DNA from: Rhodovulum adriaticum
GTDB taxonomy: Bacteria; Pseudomonadota; Alphaproteobacteria; Rhodobacterales; Rhodobacteraceae
Assembly (NCBI RefSeq): GCF_004345735.1
Contig: NZ_SLXL01000001.1
Coordinates: forward strand, 567,876 to 631,875
DNA length: 64,000 bases
Direction of reading: 5' to 3'
Shown here: positions 8,879 through 16,611 of the stretch, piece by piece
Layout: each line of letters begins with the position of its first letter
Position numbering within the stretch: position 1 is the stretch's first letter
Program-made: the position numbers and the translations under genes
Notes under the pieces: model-generated
Told to the model about the DNA's origin: nothing
Seen by the model: only the letters and a program-made list of their open reading frames with translations
Database searches by the model: none

Positions 8879-9217
8879 ATGGACCTTAAACTCGAAATTG
8901 ATGGTGACTTGGCGCTGTGGGTAGGCCGCGACGACCAAGTTCAGGTCACCATGAACCCTCAAGAACGCGCCCAGTGCCGCAAAGCCTTACTGGACGCGCT
9001 GGCCTTGCTTGATCAGACCATAGTTAAATGGTCCACTTTTTCCACGGCAGGCGGGATGGGTGAACCCGAGACACGAATTTCACAACGTCCTGACGGTTGC
9101 CTCGCAGTTTTTGATTGCTCTCCCCCATCAGCACGACCAGAGGGCAACCCAAAGCATGCGCTACGGATTGTATCATCTGATCGGCTGTCGTCGGAGAGTT
9201 CAGAACGTGATTCTTGA
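8879..9217 (+). CDS. Hypothetical protein, C-terminal half doubtful
   Basis: An open frame of 112 residues. The first half (MDLKLEIDGDLALWVG, then a helix ending ALLDALALLDQTI) looks like real protein. The second half, after about 9030, has no protein-like pattern and lies opposite the better supported minus-strand gene at 9024-9278. Both other plus frames stop at once near 9022-9029. A likely reading is that the gene once ended there and a one-base change extended the frame. No clear ribosome binding site precedes ATG 8879. Confidence 0.4.
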   Translation: MDLKLEIDGDLALWVGRDDQVQVTMNPQERAQCRKALLDALALLDQTIVKWSTFSTAGGMGEPETRISQRPDGCLAVFDCSPPSARPEGNPKHALRIVSSDRLSSESSERDS

Positions 9218-9278
9218 CTAGAGCGACTGCAAAAGTCACCCCCTGTTCGCGCACGAGCGCAGCGGTAAGTTGGGCCAA
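9024..9278 (-). CDS. Small conserved-looking hypothetical protein (84 aa, TTG start)
   Basis: 84 residues with good protein-like pattern: a strand GVTFAVALVKNHVL, a helix TADQMIQSVAHALG, a strand CPLVVLMGE, and a basic C-terminus RQDVVKFVSRVHPSRLPWKKWTI (read as two parts, the last ending in WKKW). The TTG start is supported by AGGAGG six bases upstream. That ribosome site lies within a GGCCTC/GAGGCC hairpin (9282-9300), so translation may be tuned by structure. It overlaps the end of the plus-strand frame at 8879-9217. Function unknown. Confidence 0.55.
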   Translation of the reverse strand: MAQLTAALVREQGVTFAVALVKNHVLNSPTTADQMIQSVAHALGCPLVVLMGESNQKLRGNRQDVVKFVSRVHPSRLPWKKWTI

Positions 9279-9339
9279 GGCGGCCTCCTATGATGAGGCC
9301 GGATCGTGGCTTGACTGAGTGACTCCCCTCTGTCATACG

Positions 9340-9425
9340 AAAGAGGTGATCACATAGCCCAGCCCGACCCGGCTGGTTGAGAATAGAGGCGGCAGGTCTT
9401 CCACACCTGACCGCCTCAATTTTTT
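9340..9425 (+). ncRNA. Candidate small RNA ending in an intrinsic terminator
   Basis: A CCAGCC/GGCTGG hairpin is followed by a long stem-loop and T-run. Upstream, TTGACT (9311-9316) could be a -35 box, but the -10 region (about 9333-9339) is weak. No open frame of note lies between 9218 and the terminator on this strand. The RNA boundaries are inferred only; a leader or the tail of a neighbouring transcript is also possible. Confidence 0.3.
9386..9425 (+). terminator. Rho-independent terminator
   Basis: The stem GAGGCGG-CAGGT pairs with ACCTG-CCGCCTC (one bulged A) around a seven-base loop and is followed directly by AATTTTTT. This is the strongest intrinsic terminator in the accessory island and faces the 3' end of the transposase gene. 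Confidence 0.75.
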
Positions 9426-9487
9426 GCGATAACATGAATCACTTAGCGAGTCTAGCGGTGTTCCCGTTATACCCCAACAGCATCTAG

Positions 9488-10450
9488 TTACGCCGCTCGC
9501 TGCCAGTACCCTGCCCACGTCCGGCTGACCGGCGCACCCATCGCATTCGCCGCCAGCGTTATTGCCAGCCCGCCGTTGCTGACCCGGCGCTTGTCCTCAA
9601 GCCACGCGGCGTGGTTTGCATACTGGTGCAGGTAGCGCGGGCTGACGTGGTGGTGCTGACCGACCACCATGCGGCGCAGGCGGGAGAAATAGCTTTCGGC
9701 CATGTTGGTGTGCTTGCCGTGGTCGCTGTAGCAGATCGAATGGTTTACACGGTCCACCGGCCAGCCCGCATGCAGCAAGTCCCAATGGGACGCCTCATCG
9801 GCCGACATGGTGGCGGTGCGGCTGACATGCTCTTTCGCCAGATCGACGCCCTCGGCCTCGGCCATGGTCACGAAGGGCAGCGCCCGGCCCTTACGCTCGC
9901 GCAAGACGACGACAACGCGGCGCTTGCCGGTCTGGTGTTCCTTGCGGCGGCGATCCACCCGTTCGGCTTTCTCGTTGGCGGGGCGAATGTGCCCCCCGAA
10001 ATAGGCTCCGTCGATTTCAACATGACCGTCCAGAACCTCGCCCGTGTGAACCTCTTGGGCCATGGCCTCGCGCAGCTTATGGGCCAGGACGAAGGCGGTC
10101 TTGTATTGGCAATCCAGATCGCGGGACAGCTGCACCATGGACACGCCCTTGGAGGCGTTCACGAGGATGCAGATCGCGGCCAGCAGGTCCACGAAGTCCA
10201 TCTTGCGGCTGGCGAAGATCGTGCCGCTCGTCACCGAGAACTGGTGATGGCAGGCCTTGCACTTGAACTTGCGGCGGGTAGCGATGTCATAGGTCTCACA
10301 GCAGCCGCAGCGGGGGAACACGGCCTGACCGTCCGTCTCGGGCCAGCGCATCTTGCAGAAGGTCTGATAGGCGGCATCCTCGCCCGCCTTGTAGATTTGG
10401 CGCAGGCTGAGAGTGCGGGACGCAGCAGAGAGAAGGAAGTGTTGGGCCAT
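9488..10450 (-). CDS. IS1595-family transposase
   Basis: A 320-residue transposase of the IS1595 (ISXO2-like) group. The N-terminal part has a zinc-ribbon (CGCCETYD, then FKCKACHHQFSVTSGTIF), in which the usual first Cys of CPxC is replaced by Phe (FPRCG). The DDE-type core shows VEIDGAYFGG, then MSADEASHW and finally the HTNMAESYFSRLRR motif near residue 270. The frame is intact. Start ATG 10450 was chosen over GTG 10456. Clear terminal inverted repeats and an 8-bp target duplication could not be fixed; a weak pair TTATACCC (9467) / GGGCATAA (10508) is the best seen. Confidence 0.88.
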   Translation of the reverse strand: MAQHFLLSAASRTLSLRQIYKAGEDAAYQTFCKMRWPETDGQAVFPRCGCCETYDIATRRKFKCKACHHQFSVTSGTIFASRKMDFVDLLAAICILVNASKGVSMVQLSRDLDCQYKTAFVLAHKLREAMAQEVHTGEVLDGHVEIDGAYFGGHIRPANEKAERVDRRRKEHQTGKRRVVVVLRERKGRALPFVTMAEAEGVDLAKEHVSRTATMSADEASHWDLLHAGWPVDRVNHSICYSDHGKHTNMAESYFSRLRRMVVGQHHHVSPRYLHQYANHAAWLEDKRRVSNGGLAITLAANAMGAPVSRTWAGYWQRAA

Positions 10451-10500
10451 TGTCACTATATCCGATGCTTATGCATCATATATAGTGCGTTGACGTATCC

Positions 10501-10529
10501 CTTACAAGGGCATAAGTATCAAATACGAT
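10501..10529 (+). promoter_or_regulatory. Possible promoter for the DUF6471 gene
   Basis: CTTACA at 10501-10506 and TACGAT at 10524-10529 are 17 bp apart, each matching four of six consensus bases. It lies 24 bp before the GTG start at 10553, in an AT-rich stretch. Weak evidence. Confidence 0.3.
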
Positions 10530-10552
10530 ACATTTAGACAGATGGGTGATGC

Positions 10553-10777
10553 GTGGCTGAAAAAACGGATTGGGAGGCCAAGGCGGCGAACCTCCTAAAG
10601 TCTGAACTGAAGCGCCAGGGGGTGACATACGCCCAGCTCGTTGAGAAGCTGGCTGATATTGGAATCAGCGAGAAGGAGGCCAATGTCAGGAACAAGCTGT
10701 CACGCGGCAAGTTCTCGGCGGCCTATTTGCTTCAATGCCTTACCGCCATTGGCTCTCTTCAATTGCGATTGGATTAG
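10553..10777 (+). CDS. DUF6471 domain protein
   Basis: A 74-residue protein covering the whole DUF6471 domain: a helix WEAKAANLLKSELKRQG, then VTYAQLVEKLADIG, a turn EKEANVRNKLSRGKFSAAYLLQCLTAIG. The arrangement is that of a small helix-turn-helix (a Cro/XRE-like scan), so DNA binding is plausible but unproven. It starts with GTG. Its last 43 bases overlap the start of the next gene in another frame, which suggests translational coupling. It follows the insertion sequence directly. Confidence 0.7.
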   Translation: MAEKTDWEAKAANLLKSELKRQGVTYAQLVEKLADIGISEKEANVRNKLSRGKFSAAYLLQCLTAIGSLQLRLD

Positions 10778-11607
10778 GTCTCACGGCATCAGCCGCGACT
10801 GGCCAACATACCAGCAATGAGCATGGTGAAGCTCAAAGAGCTGAGGCTGGCACCGCCGAACAAAGTGATCAGGCCGAGCCGTTTTCTCTCCCCGTTCAAA
10901 TCATCGAAAGCGAGGAAGCCGCCGAAACCCGCAAGCGCGGCGAAACCATAGACCGCAAGCTGCAGGAGCGCGACCTTGTAGCCCAAGAGGGCATGAACCG
11001 CGCCACCCAGTCTATAGAACAGGCTACGTGGTGGCTGCTTTGGGTCTCGGCGCTGAGCGTCGGTTTTGTTGGGGTTGGCACTGGCCTTTTGGTGTGGACG
11101 TTGCGCCTCACTCGACAAGCCAATGAGGCGGCTCAAGCGGCTGTTGCCGTCACACGTGAAATTGGGAAAAAACAAGTCCGCGCCTACGTTGGAACAACCA
11201 GCACAGGTTTTGAAAAACTCTCCGACGACTGCATCTTGCTCTCGGTTGGAATTCATAATAGCGGGCTTTCTCCCGCATTTGATCTCGGCGTGATTAGTGA
11301 GGCCTTCTTTGCCAGTTACCCATTGCCCGACGAACGCCCCATGCCCACAAGTCATCATGGATTTAGAACAACGCTTAGTCCTGGGGCGGAGGTAACCACC
11401 AGCCAGAGGCTTCGGGGCGATGTTGAAGGCGCATTGCTCGAAATCAGGCGCGGCGCCGCGTGTGCGGCATATATTCAAGGACGTGTGGTGTACCGAGATG
11501 TCTTCGATGAATGGCACGAAACCAGATTCAGATTTGCATACGGTGGCCGCCTTGCTGGTGTCGGGCCGCACTTCCACGCCTGTGAGAGCGGAAATTCCAG
11601 CGATTAG
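10735..11607 (+). CDS. Hypothetical membrane protein with coiled coil
   Basis: 290 residues. A possible signal peptide (SIAIGLGLTASAATG) is followed by an acidic and coiled region to residue 95, one strong membrane helix (WWLLWVSALSVGFVGVGTGL, about 99-118), a short coiled coil (TRQANEAAQAAVAVTREIG), then a beta-rich C-terminal domain. This order (helix, amphipathic linker, KKQVRAYVGTTS) is common in uncharacterised proteins of genomic islands. The ATG at 10735 lies inside the DUF6471 gene; a later start is possible. Function unknown. Confidence 0.6.
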   Translation: MPYRHWLSSIAIGLGLTASAATGQHTSNEHGEAQRAEAGTAEQSDQAEPFSLPVQIIESEEAAETRKRGETIDRKLQERDLVAQEGMNRATQSIEQATWWLLWVSALSVGFVGVGTGLLVWTLRLTRQANEAAQAAVAVTREIGKKQVRAYVGTTSTGFEKLSDDCILLSVGIHNSGLSPAFDLGVISEAFFASYPLPDERPMPTSHHGFRTTLSPGAEVTTSQRLRGDVEGALLEIRRGAACAAYIQGRVVYRDVFDEWHETRFRFAYGGRLAGVGPHFHACESGNSSD

Positions 11608-11836
11608 GAGCGCCTCAATCACCGCTCAGCCCTTCGAGCGGCTTGGTGCGCTTGCTACATAAGCCCGTAAATATCTAAGAAGGGCAGCCATTCCCCCTTC
11701 ATCGAATGACATTCGCAGATGCGGCGAGGGTGAAGCCCTAGGGTGAATGCCCAGTCTGGCAGGGCGCACGAAGCTGACCGCGCGAACGTCCGTCTTCTAA
11801 ACACATTGCCCCCGGAAATCGCGCGTATTCTAAACG
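11608..11836. other. Intergenic region at island/flagellar boundary
   Basis: About 230 bases with no convincing gene, tRNA or terminator. Base composition changes from the AT-richer island to the GC-rich flagellar cluster here. A short repeated string, GGTGAAGCCC / GGTGAATGCCC, occurs at about 11729-11751. Confidence 0.4.
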
Positions 11837-11851
11837 TTAAGGCGCCGTTCA
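11837..11851. promoter_or_regulatory. CtrA-like site upstream of motB
   Basis: TTAA-N7-TTCA, one mismatch to the CtrA consensus TTAA-N7-TTAA. It ends 47 bp before the motB start codon. Part of a set of similar sites before the flagellar operons. Confidence 0.5.
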
Positions 11852-11898
11852 GCGGTCCCCCCTAACCTGTGTTGCGGGCGGGTGATCGAGGGGAAGAC

Positions 11899-12750
11899 AT
11901 GACACAGGGCCGCAATGCGCCGATCATCGTCAAGCGCAGGAAGGTGGTCGTCGCCAGCGGCCATCACGGCGGCGCCTGGAAGGTGGCCTATGCCGATTTC
12001 GTCACCGCGATGATGGCCTTTTTCCTGCTGATGTGGCTGTTGAACGCCACGACCGAGAAACAGCGCAAGGGGATCGCCGATTACTTCAGCCCCACCGTAC
12101 CGGTGAACCGCGTGTCCGGTGGCGGCGATGGCAATTTCGGCGGCGACAGCGTTTTCACGACCGAAATGCTGGCCCGTGTCGGCAGTGGCGGCGCACAGGG
12201 CGACCAGGCGTTGCGGAATTCCGACCCGGGCACCGACCTGGCCGGGGCCGAACCTGAGGTGGTAGAGGGCAAAGAGGCCCGCGCCCTGCGCGACCTGGCC
12301 GACCGGCTGACCGCGCGCAGCGGCGAGGCGATGCTCAGCGAACAGATGCAGCGCCACATCGTCACCCGCCTGACCGACGAGGGCCTGATTGTCGAGGTGT
12401 TCGACCTGGACGACGCGCCCCTGTTCCAGCCGGGCAGTGCCGTGCCACGCCCCATCCTGCGCCAGATCGCCACCGCCATCGCCGATGTCTTTGCCGTGGT
12501 GCCGAACGCCGTTTCGGTTGCAGGCCACGTTCGCGCCCGGCCCGTGGTTCTGGTCGACAACCCCAACTGGACGCTGTCCACCCGCCGTGCCCATGCCATG
12601 CGCCACCTGATCGAAGAGGCCGGGCTGGCCCCCGCCCGCCTGGTCCGCGTCACCGGCCACGCCGACCGCAAACCTGCCGTGACCCCGCCCATTGCCACGC
12701 GCAACAACCGGCTGGAACTGGTCCTTTTGCGGTCCGACATCCCGGAATAG
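11899..12750 (+). CDS. motB: Flagellar motor protein MotB
   Basis: Stator subunit that anchors MotA to peptidoglycan and carries the proton-conducting Asp. 283 residues. The single membrane helix is WKVAYADFVTAMMAFFLLMW at about 27-46, with Asp33 as the expected proton carrier. The periplasmic C-terminal half (residues 150-280) is an OmpA/MotB peptidoglycan-binding domain (SVAGHVRARP, WTLSTRRAHAMRHLIEEAG, RLVRVTGHADRKP, ATRNNRLELVLLRS). The ATG at 11899 follows GGGGAAG. It is the first gene of the motB-flgE-flgK-flgL-flgI run. MotA is encoded 12 kb away in another operon. Confidence 0.93.
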   Translation: MTQGRNAPIIVKRRKVVVASGHHGGAWKVAYADFVTAMMAFFLLMWLLNATTEKQRKGIADYFSPTVPVNRVSGGGDGNFGGDSVFTTEMLARVGSGGAQGDQALRNSDPGTDLAGAEPEVVEGKEARALRDLADRLTARSGEAMLSEQMQRHIVTRLTDEGLIVEVFDLDDAPLFQPGSAVPRPILRQIATAIADVFAVVPNAVSVAGHVRARPVVLVDNPNWTLSTRRAHAMRHLIEEAGLAPARLVRVTGHADRKPAVTPPIATRNNRLELVLLRSDIPE

Positions 12751-12765
12751 GGCGCATTTTATGCA

Positions 12766-12780
12766 TTAGCGGCCCGTTAA
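12766..12780. promoter_or_regulatory. CtrA-like site upstream of flgE
   Basis: TTAG-N7-TTAA, one mismatch to consensus, ending 55 bp before flgE in the 85-bp gap after motB. Confidence 0.5.
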
Positions 12781-12835
12781 GCCGGGGCCGCTATCGCTGA
12801 GGGGGACACAGGCCGATGCCCAGAAAGGTGACCCG

Positions 12836-14131
12836 ATGACCATTTCTTCCTCGCTCAATGCCGGCGTGGCCGGTCTGAACGCCAATGCCTCTCGCCTCGC
12901 GACGATCTCGGACAATATCGCCAACGCGTCGACCTATGGCTATCGGCGGGTGACGACGGATTTCCATTCAATGGTGCTGGACGGATCGGGCAGCTATTCG
13001 GCCGGGGGTGTGCGCACCTCTACCATGCGGCTGGTGGATGCGCCGGGCACGCTGATCAGCACCGACAACGCGACCGACCTGGCCCTGGACGGGCGCGGCT
13101 TCTTTCCGGTGACGGATATCACGGCGGTCGAACAGGGCAGCGAATTGCCGTTGATGCTGACCTCTACCGGGTCGTTCCGGCCCGATGCCAACGGCATCCT
13201 GCGCGACGCGGCGGGGCTGGTGCTGATGGGTTGGCCCAGCCAGCCCGACGGCACGATCCCCGACAACCCGCGCGACACCGCCGGGGCGCTGGAACCGGTA
13301 TCGGTCAACCTGAACCAGTTCGCCAGCAACCCCACGACCGAGATCGAGATGGGCATAAACCTGCCCGCCAGCGAAACCGCTGCCGGGGCCGAGGGAACCG
13401 CGCAGGTTCTGACGGTGGAATATTTCGACAATGTCGGCATGGCCCAGCAGCTGGACATCACCTTTACCCCGACGCCCGGCGGGGATGGGCCCAGCAACGA
13501 ATGGACCATGCAAATCGCCGATTCCGCGCAGGATGGTGCTGTTGTCGGGGACTATACGCTGAGTTTCGATGCCAGCGCGACCGCAGGCGGCACGCTGGCG
13601 GCGGTGGCTACGACCCTGGGCGGGGCCTATGACCCCGAGATGGGGACCATGACCATCCAGGCAGAGGGCGGCCCGATTACCCTGGCGATCGGCCAACCCG
13701 GCGATCCCGCGGGAATGACCCAACTGTCCGACATGTTCGCGCCGACCGCGGTGCGCAAGAATGGCTCTCCGGTGGGGAACCTTGTCTCGGTCGAGGTCGA
13801 TTCCAAGGGGATGGTGCAGGCGATCTACGACACCGGCTTTACCCGGACGATCTATCAGGTGCCGATCGCCGATGTGCCCAACCCGAACGGCCTGATCGCG
13901 CTGGACAACCAGGCCTATCGCCTGTCCCCCGACAGCGGCGCGATGTTCCTGTGGGATGCGGGCACCGGCCCGACCGGCAGCGTGCAAAGCTATGCGCGCG
14001 AGGAGTCGGCGACAGATGTGGCGGCGGAACTGACCCAGTTGATCGAAACCCAGCGGGCCTATTCGTCGAACGCCAAGGTCATCCAGACCGTCGATGCGAT
14101 GCTGCAGGAAACCACGAACATCAAGCGCTGA
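12836..14131 (+). CDS. flgE: Flagellar hook protein FlgE
   Basis: Builds the hook, the universal joint outside the cell. 431 residues. The N-terminal rod/hook motif is SLNAGVAGLNANASRLATISDNIANASTYGYRR and the C-terminal one is LTQLIETQRAYSSNAKVIQTVDAML (each read from the ends of the chain), both forming the coiled D0 domain. The middle (residues 90-340) is the variable D1/D2 part. It has its own promoter region with a CtrA-like site and is followed by flgK after 20 bp. Confidence 0.95.
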   Translation: MTISSSLNAGVAGLNANASRLATISDNIANASTYGYRRVTTDFHSMVLDGSGSYSAGGVRTSTMRLVDAPGTLISTDNATDLALDGRGFFPVTDITAVEQGSELPLMLTSTGSFRPDANGILRDAAGLVLMGWPSQPDGTIPDNPRDTAGALEPVSVNLNQFASNPTTEIEMGINLPASETAAGAEGTAQVLTVEYFDNVGMAQQLDITFTPTPGGDGPSNEWTMQIADSAQDGAVVGDYTLSFDASATAGGTLAAVATTLGGAYDPEMGTMTIQAEGGPITLAIGQPGDPAGMTQLSDMFAPTAVRKNGSPVGNLVSVEVDSKGMVQAIYDTGFTRTIYQVPIADVPNPNGLIALDNQAYRLSPDSGAMFLWDAGTGPTGSVQSYAREESATDVAAELTQLIETQRAYSSNAKVIQTVDAMLQETTNIKR

Positions 14132-14151
14132 CCTGGCGCGGAGCCTGACCG

Positions 14152-15609
14152 ATGAGTCTGACCGCCTCTTTGCACACGGCCCTGTCCGGCCTGCGCCTGG
14201 CCACACGGGGCGCCCAGGTAAGCGCCACCAATGTCGCCAATGCCGGGACAGAGGGCTATGGCCGCCGGGTTCTGAACCCCGCGGCAACCCTGCTGAACGG
14301 GTCCGGTGCAGGGGTGCGCGCGGCGACCGTGACCCGCGAAACCGACCCCTTGGCCATCGCGCAGCGGCGCCTGGCCCAGGCCGACAGCGGCCAGGCCGAA
14401 ACGCGGTCCGCGGCGCTCGACGCGTTGCAGGGCGCGCTCGGCACCCCAGACGACGGCAATGGGCTGACCGCGCAGATCGCAACGCTGGAGGCAGCGTTGA
14501 TCGCGGCTGCCAGCCGACCCGACTCCGACGCCCGGCTGACAACGGTGCTGGGCGCCGCGCAGGATCTTGTGGCCGGGTTCGCCGCAGCCTCTGACCGCAT
14601 CCAGGCGCTGCGGCTGGAGGCTGACACCGCCATCGTAACCCGGATCGAGGGGATCAACACCGCGCTGACCGATATCGCGCAGGTGAACACCGACATTCTG
14701 GCCGCCCGCGCCCGGGGGCAGGATACCAACACGCTGACCGACCGCCGTCAGGCGCTGATCGACGGGTTGGCTGCCGCCGTTCCCTTGCAGGAATACCAGC
14801 GCCAGGACGGGACCGTGGCCCTTTATACCCAAAACGGCTTTGCCCTGCTGGACGGGCGACCCGCACAGTTGGATTTCTCTGCCGCGCGTGTGATCGATGC
14901 GGGCATGACCGCGGCGGCGGGTGCCTTGGCCTTGCCCATATGCGATGGCCGCACCCTGTCCGCGACCGGGGCCCATGCGCCATTGGCCGGCGGGCAGCTA
15001 GAGGCGCTGTTCGACCAACGCGACACGCTTGCGCCCCAGGTCCAGGCGGATCTGGATGCCCTGGCCCACAGCCTGGTGCAACGCTTCGCTGCGCCCGCCC
15101 TAGACCCCAGCCTTGCCGATGGCGCCCCGGGCCTGTTCACCGATGCGGGCGCCGGGGTGGGGGCCGACACCCCCGCCGGGCTGGCGGGCCGCCTGGCGAT
15201 CAATGCTGCCGCGGACCCGGAATCCGACGGTGCGCTTTCGGCCCTGCGGGACGGGCTGGCCGCGGCCGATCCCGGGCCAGAGGGGGACGGAACGCTGCTT
15301 GCCGCGCTGGCCGAAACCCTGTCCACCGCGCAGCAGGTGACCACGGGGCCCCATGCGGGGCGCAGCCTGTCCATTGCAGCCCTTGCCGCCGAAACGGTCA
15401 GCACCCTGTCCGCCCAGGCCGCCCGCGCCGAACAGACCGCCGCAACCGCTGCCGCCCGAAGCGGGGCCTTGCGACTGGCAGAACTGCAAGGCGGCGTCGA
15501 CACCGATACAGAGCTTCAGAACCTTCTGCAGTTCGAGAAACTTCATGCCGCCAATGCGCGGGTGATCCAGGTGGTTAACGCAATGTATGACACGCTGCTG
15601 GAGGTGTAG
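14152..15609 (+). CDS. flgK: Hook-associated protein 1, FlgK
   Basis: First junction protein between hook and filament. 485 residues. The N-terminus SLTASLHTALSGLRLATRGA with NVANAGTEGYGRR is the flagellar rod-type signature. The C-terminus ends with TELQNLLQFEKLHAANARVIQ, the matching C-terminal signature. It lies between flgE and flgL with gaps of 20 and 3 bp, so it is clearly in one transcript with them. Confidence 0.93.
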   Translation: MSLTASLHTALSGLRLATRGAQVSATNVANAGTEGYGRRVLNPAATLLNGSGAGVRAATVTRETDPLAIAQRRLAQADSGQAETRSAALDALQGALGTPDDGNGLTAQIATLEAALIAAASRPDSDARLTTVLGAAQDLVAGFAAASDRIQALRLEADTAIVTRIEGINTALTDIAQVNTDILAARARGQDTNTLTDRRQALIDGLAAAVPLQEYQRQDGTVALYTQNGFALLDGRPAQLDFSAARVIDAGMTAAAGALALPICDGRTLSATGAHAPLAGGQLEALFDQRDTLAPQVQADLDALAHSLVQRFAAPALDPSLADGAPGLFTDAGAGVGADTPAGLAGRLAINAAADPESDGALSALRDGLAAADPGPEGDGTLLAALAETLSTAQQVTTGPHAGRSLSIAALAAETVSTLSAQAARAEQTAATAAARSGALRLAELQGGVDTDTELQNLLQFEKLHAANARVIQVVNAMYDTLLEV

Positions 15610-15612
15610 GGG

Positions 15613-16611
15613 ATGGGCGTTTCATCTATCGGCGACCTGTCGCGCGGCCTGCTGCTGCGCCAGACCCAGACCAAACTGAAGGCGGACCTGTCCCGCCTGT
15701 CGGCGGAGCTGGCCACCGGCACGCGACAGGATCTGCGGGCCCATGTGCAGGGCGATTTCCGCCCCCTTGCCGCGATCGACCAGCGCGTCAGCCTGCTGCA
15801 GGCCCGTGCCCAGGCCGGACAGGAAACCGCACTTGTCGCCGAGGCGATGCAAACGGCGCTGGGTAGTCTGGGTACGGCGGTTCAGGACATCGCGCCGGAC
15901 CTGCTGATGGCGGGGGATGCGACGCGTGCGGTCGGAACGGGCACGCTCGCGCAACAGGCGACTGGCTTGCTGGATCAGGCGGTTGCGGCGCTGAACGCCC
16001 AGGCGGCGGGCCGGGCGCTGTTCGCCGGGGCGCGCAGCGATGGCCCCGCCCTGACCGGTGCCGACACGATGCTGGCCGCCCTGCGGCAAGAAGTTGACGG
16101 CCTGACCGATGCCGCGTCGATCCGCGACCGGGTGTTCGCCTGGTTCGATGCGCCCGGCGGCGGTTTCGAAACGCAGGCCTATCGCGGCACGACCGACCCG
16201 CCCGGTCCGGTGACCGCGACCGGCCCCGAAACACCCGAGATTGCAATCAACGCCACCGATCCCGCCCTGCGGCAAATGCTGGGCGGGCTGGCGCTGGCGG
16301 CGCTGTGTGCGGATGCCGACCTGCCCGATCGTGACAGCGTGGCCGCGATGGCCGGGGTGCGGCTGATGGGCGCCACCACGGCGCTGTCGGATTTGCAGGC
16401 GGACCTGGGCCAGATCCAGACCCGGATGGAACAGGCGATGACTGCGAATGCCGCAGAACGCGGCACGCTGGACCTGGCCCGGTCCGATATCACCGGCGCC
16501 GACCCTTATGAAACCGCCACCGCGCTGCAGGACAGCCAGGCCCGGCTGGAAACCCTTTACACGATCACCGCACGGCTCTCGCGCCTCAGCCTGGCGGAGT
16601 ATCTGTCATGA
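15613..16611 (+). CDS. flgL: Hook-associated protein 3, FlgL
   Basis: Second junction protein, flagellin-like. 332 residues. The N-terminal helix (SIGDLSRGLLLRQTQTKLKADLSRLSAELATG, residues 5-36) and the C-terminal helix (ALQDSQARLETLYTITARLSRLSLAEYLS region) match the flagellin D0/D1 ends. The stop codon overlaps the flgI start as ATGA, so the two are translationally coupled. Confidence 0.92.
   Translation: MGVSSIGDLSRGLLLRQTQTKLKADLSRLSAELATGTRQDLRAHVQGDFRPLAAIDQRVSLLQARAQAGQETALVAEAMQTALGSLGTAVQDIAPDLLMAGDATRAVGTGTLAQQATGLLDQAVAALNAQAAGRALFAGARSDGPALTGADTMLAALRQEVDGLTDAASIRDRVFAWFDAPGGGFETQAYRGTTDPPGPVTATGPETPEIAINATDPALRQMLGGLALAALCADADLPDRDSVAAMAGVRLMGATTALSDLQADLGQIQTRMEQAMTANAAERGTLDLARSDITGADPYETATALQDSQARLETLYTITARLSRLSLAEYLS

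Noticed and set aside
9230-9480. Possible tRNA as island attachment site
   Set aside because: No cloverleaf or T-loop sequence (GGTTCGAATCC-like) could be found here; the stems seen fit a terminator instead.
9467-10515. Terminal inverted repeats of the IS1595 element
   Set aside because: Only a weak 8-bp pair with one mismatch was seen and no 8-bp target duplication flanks it, so the element boundaries were not annotated.
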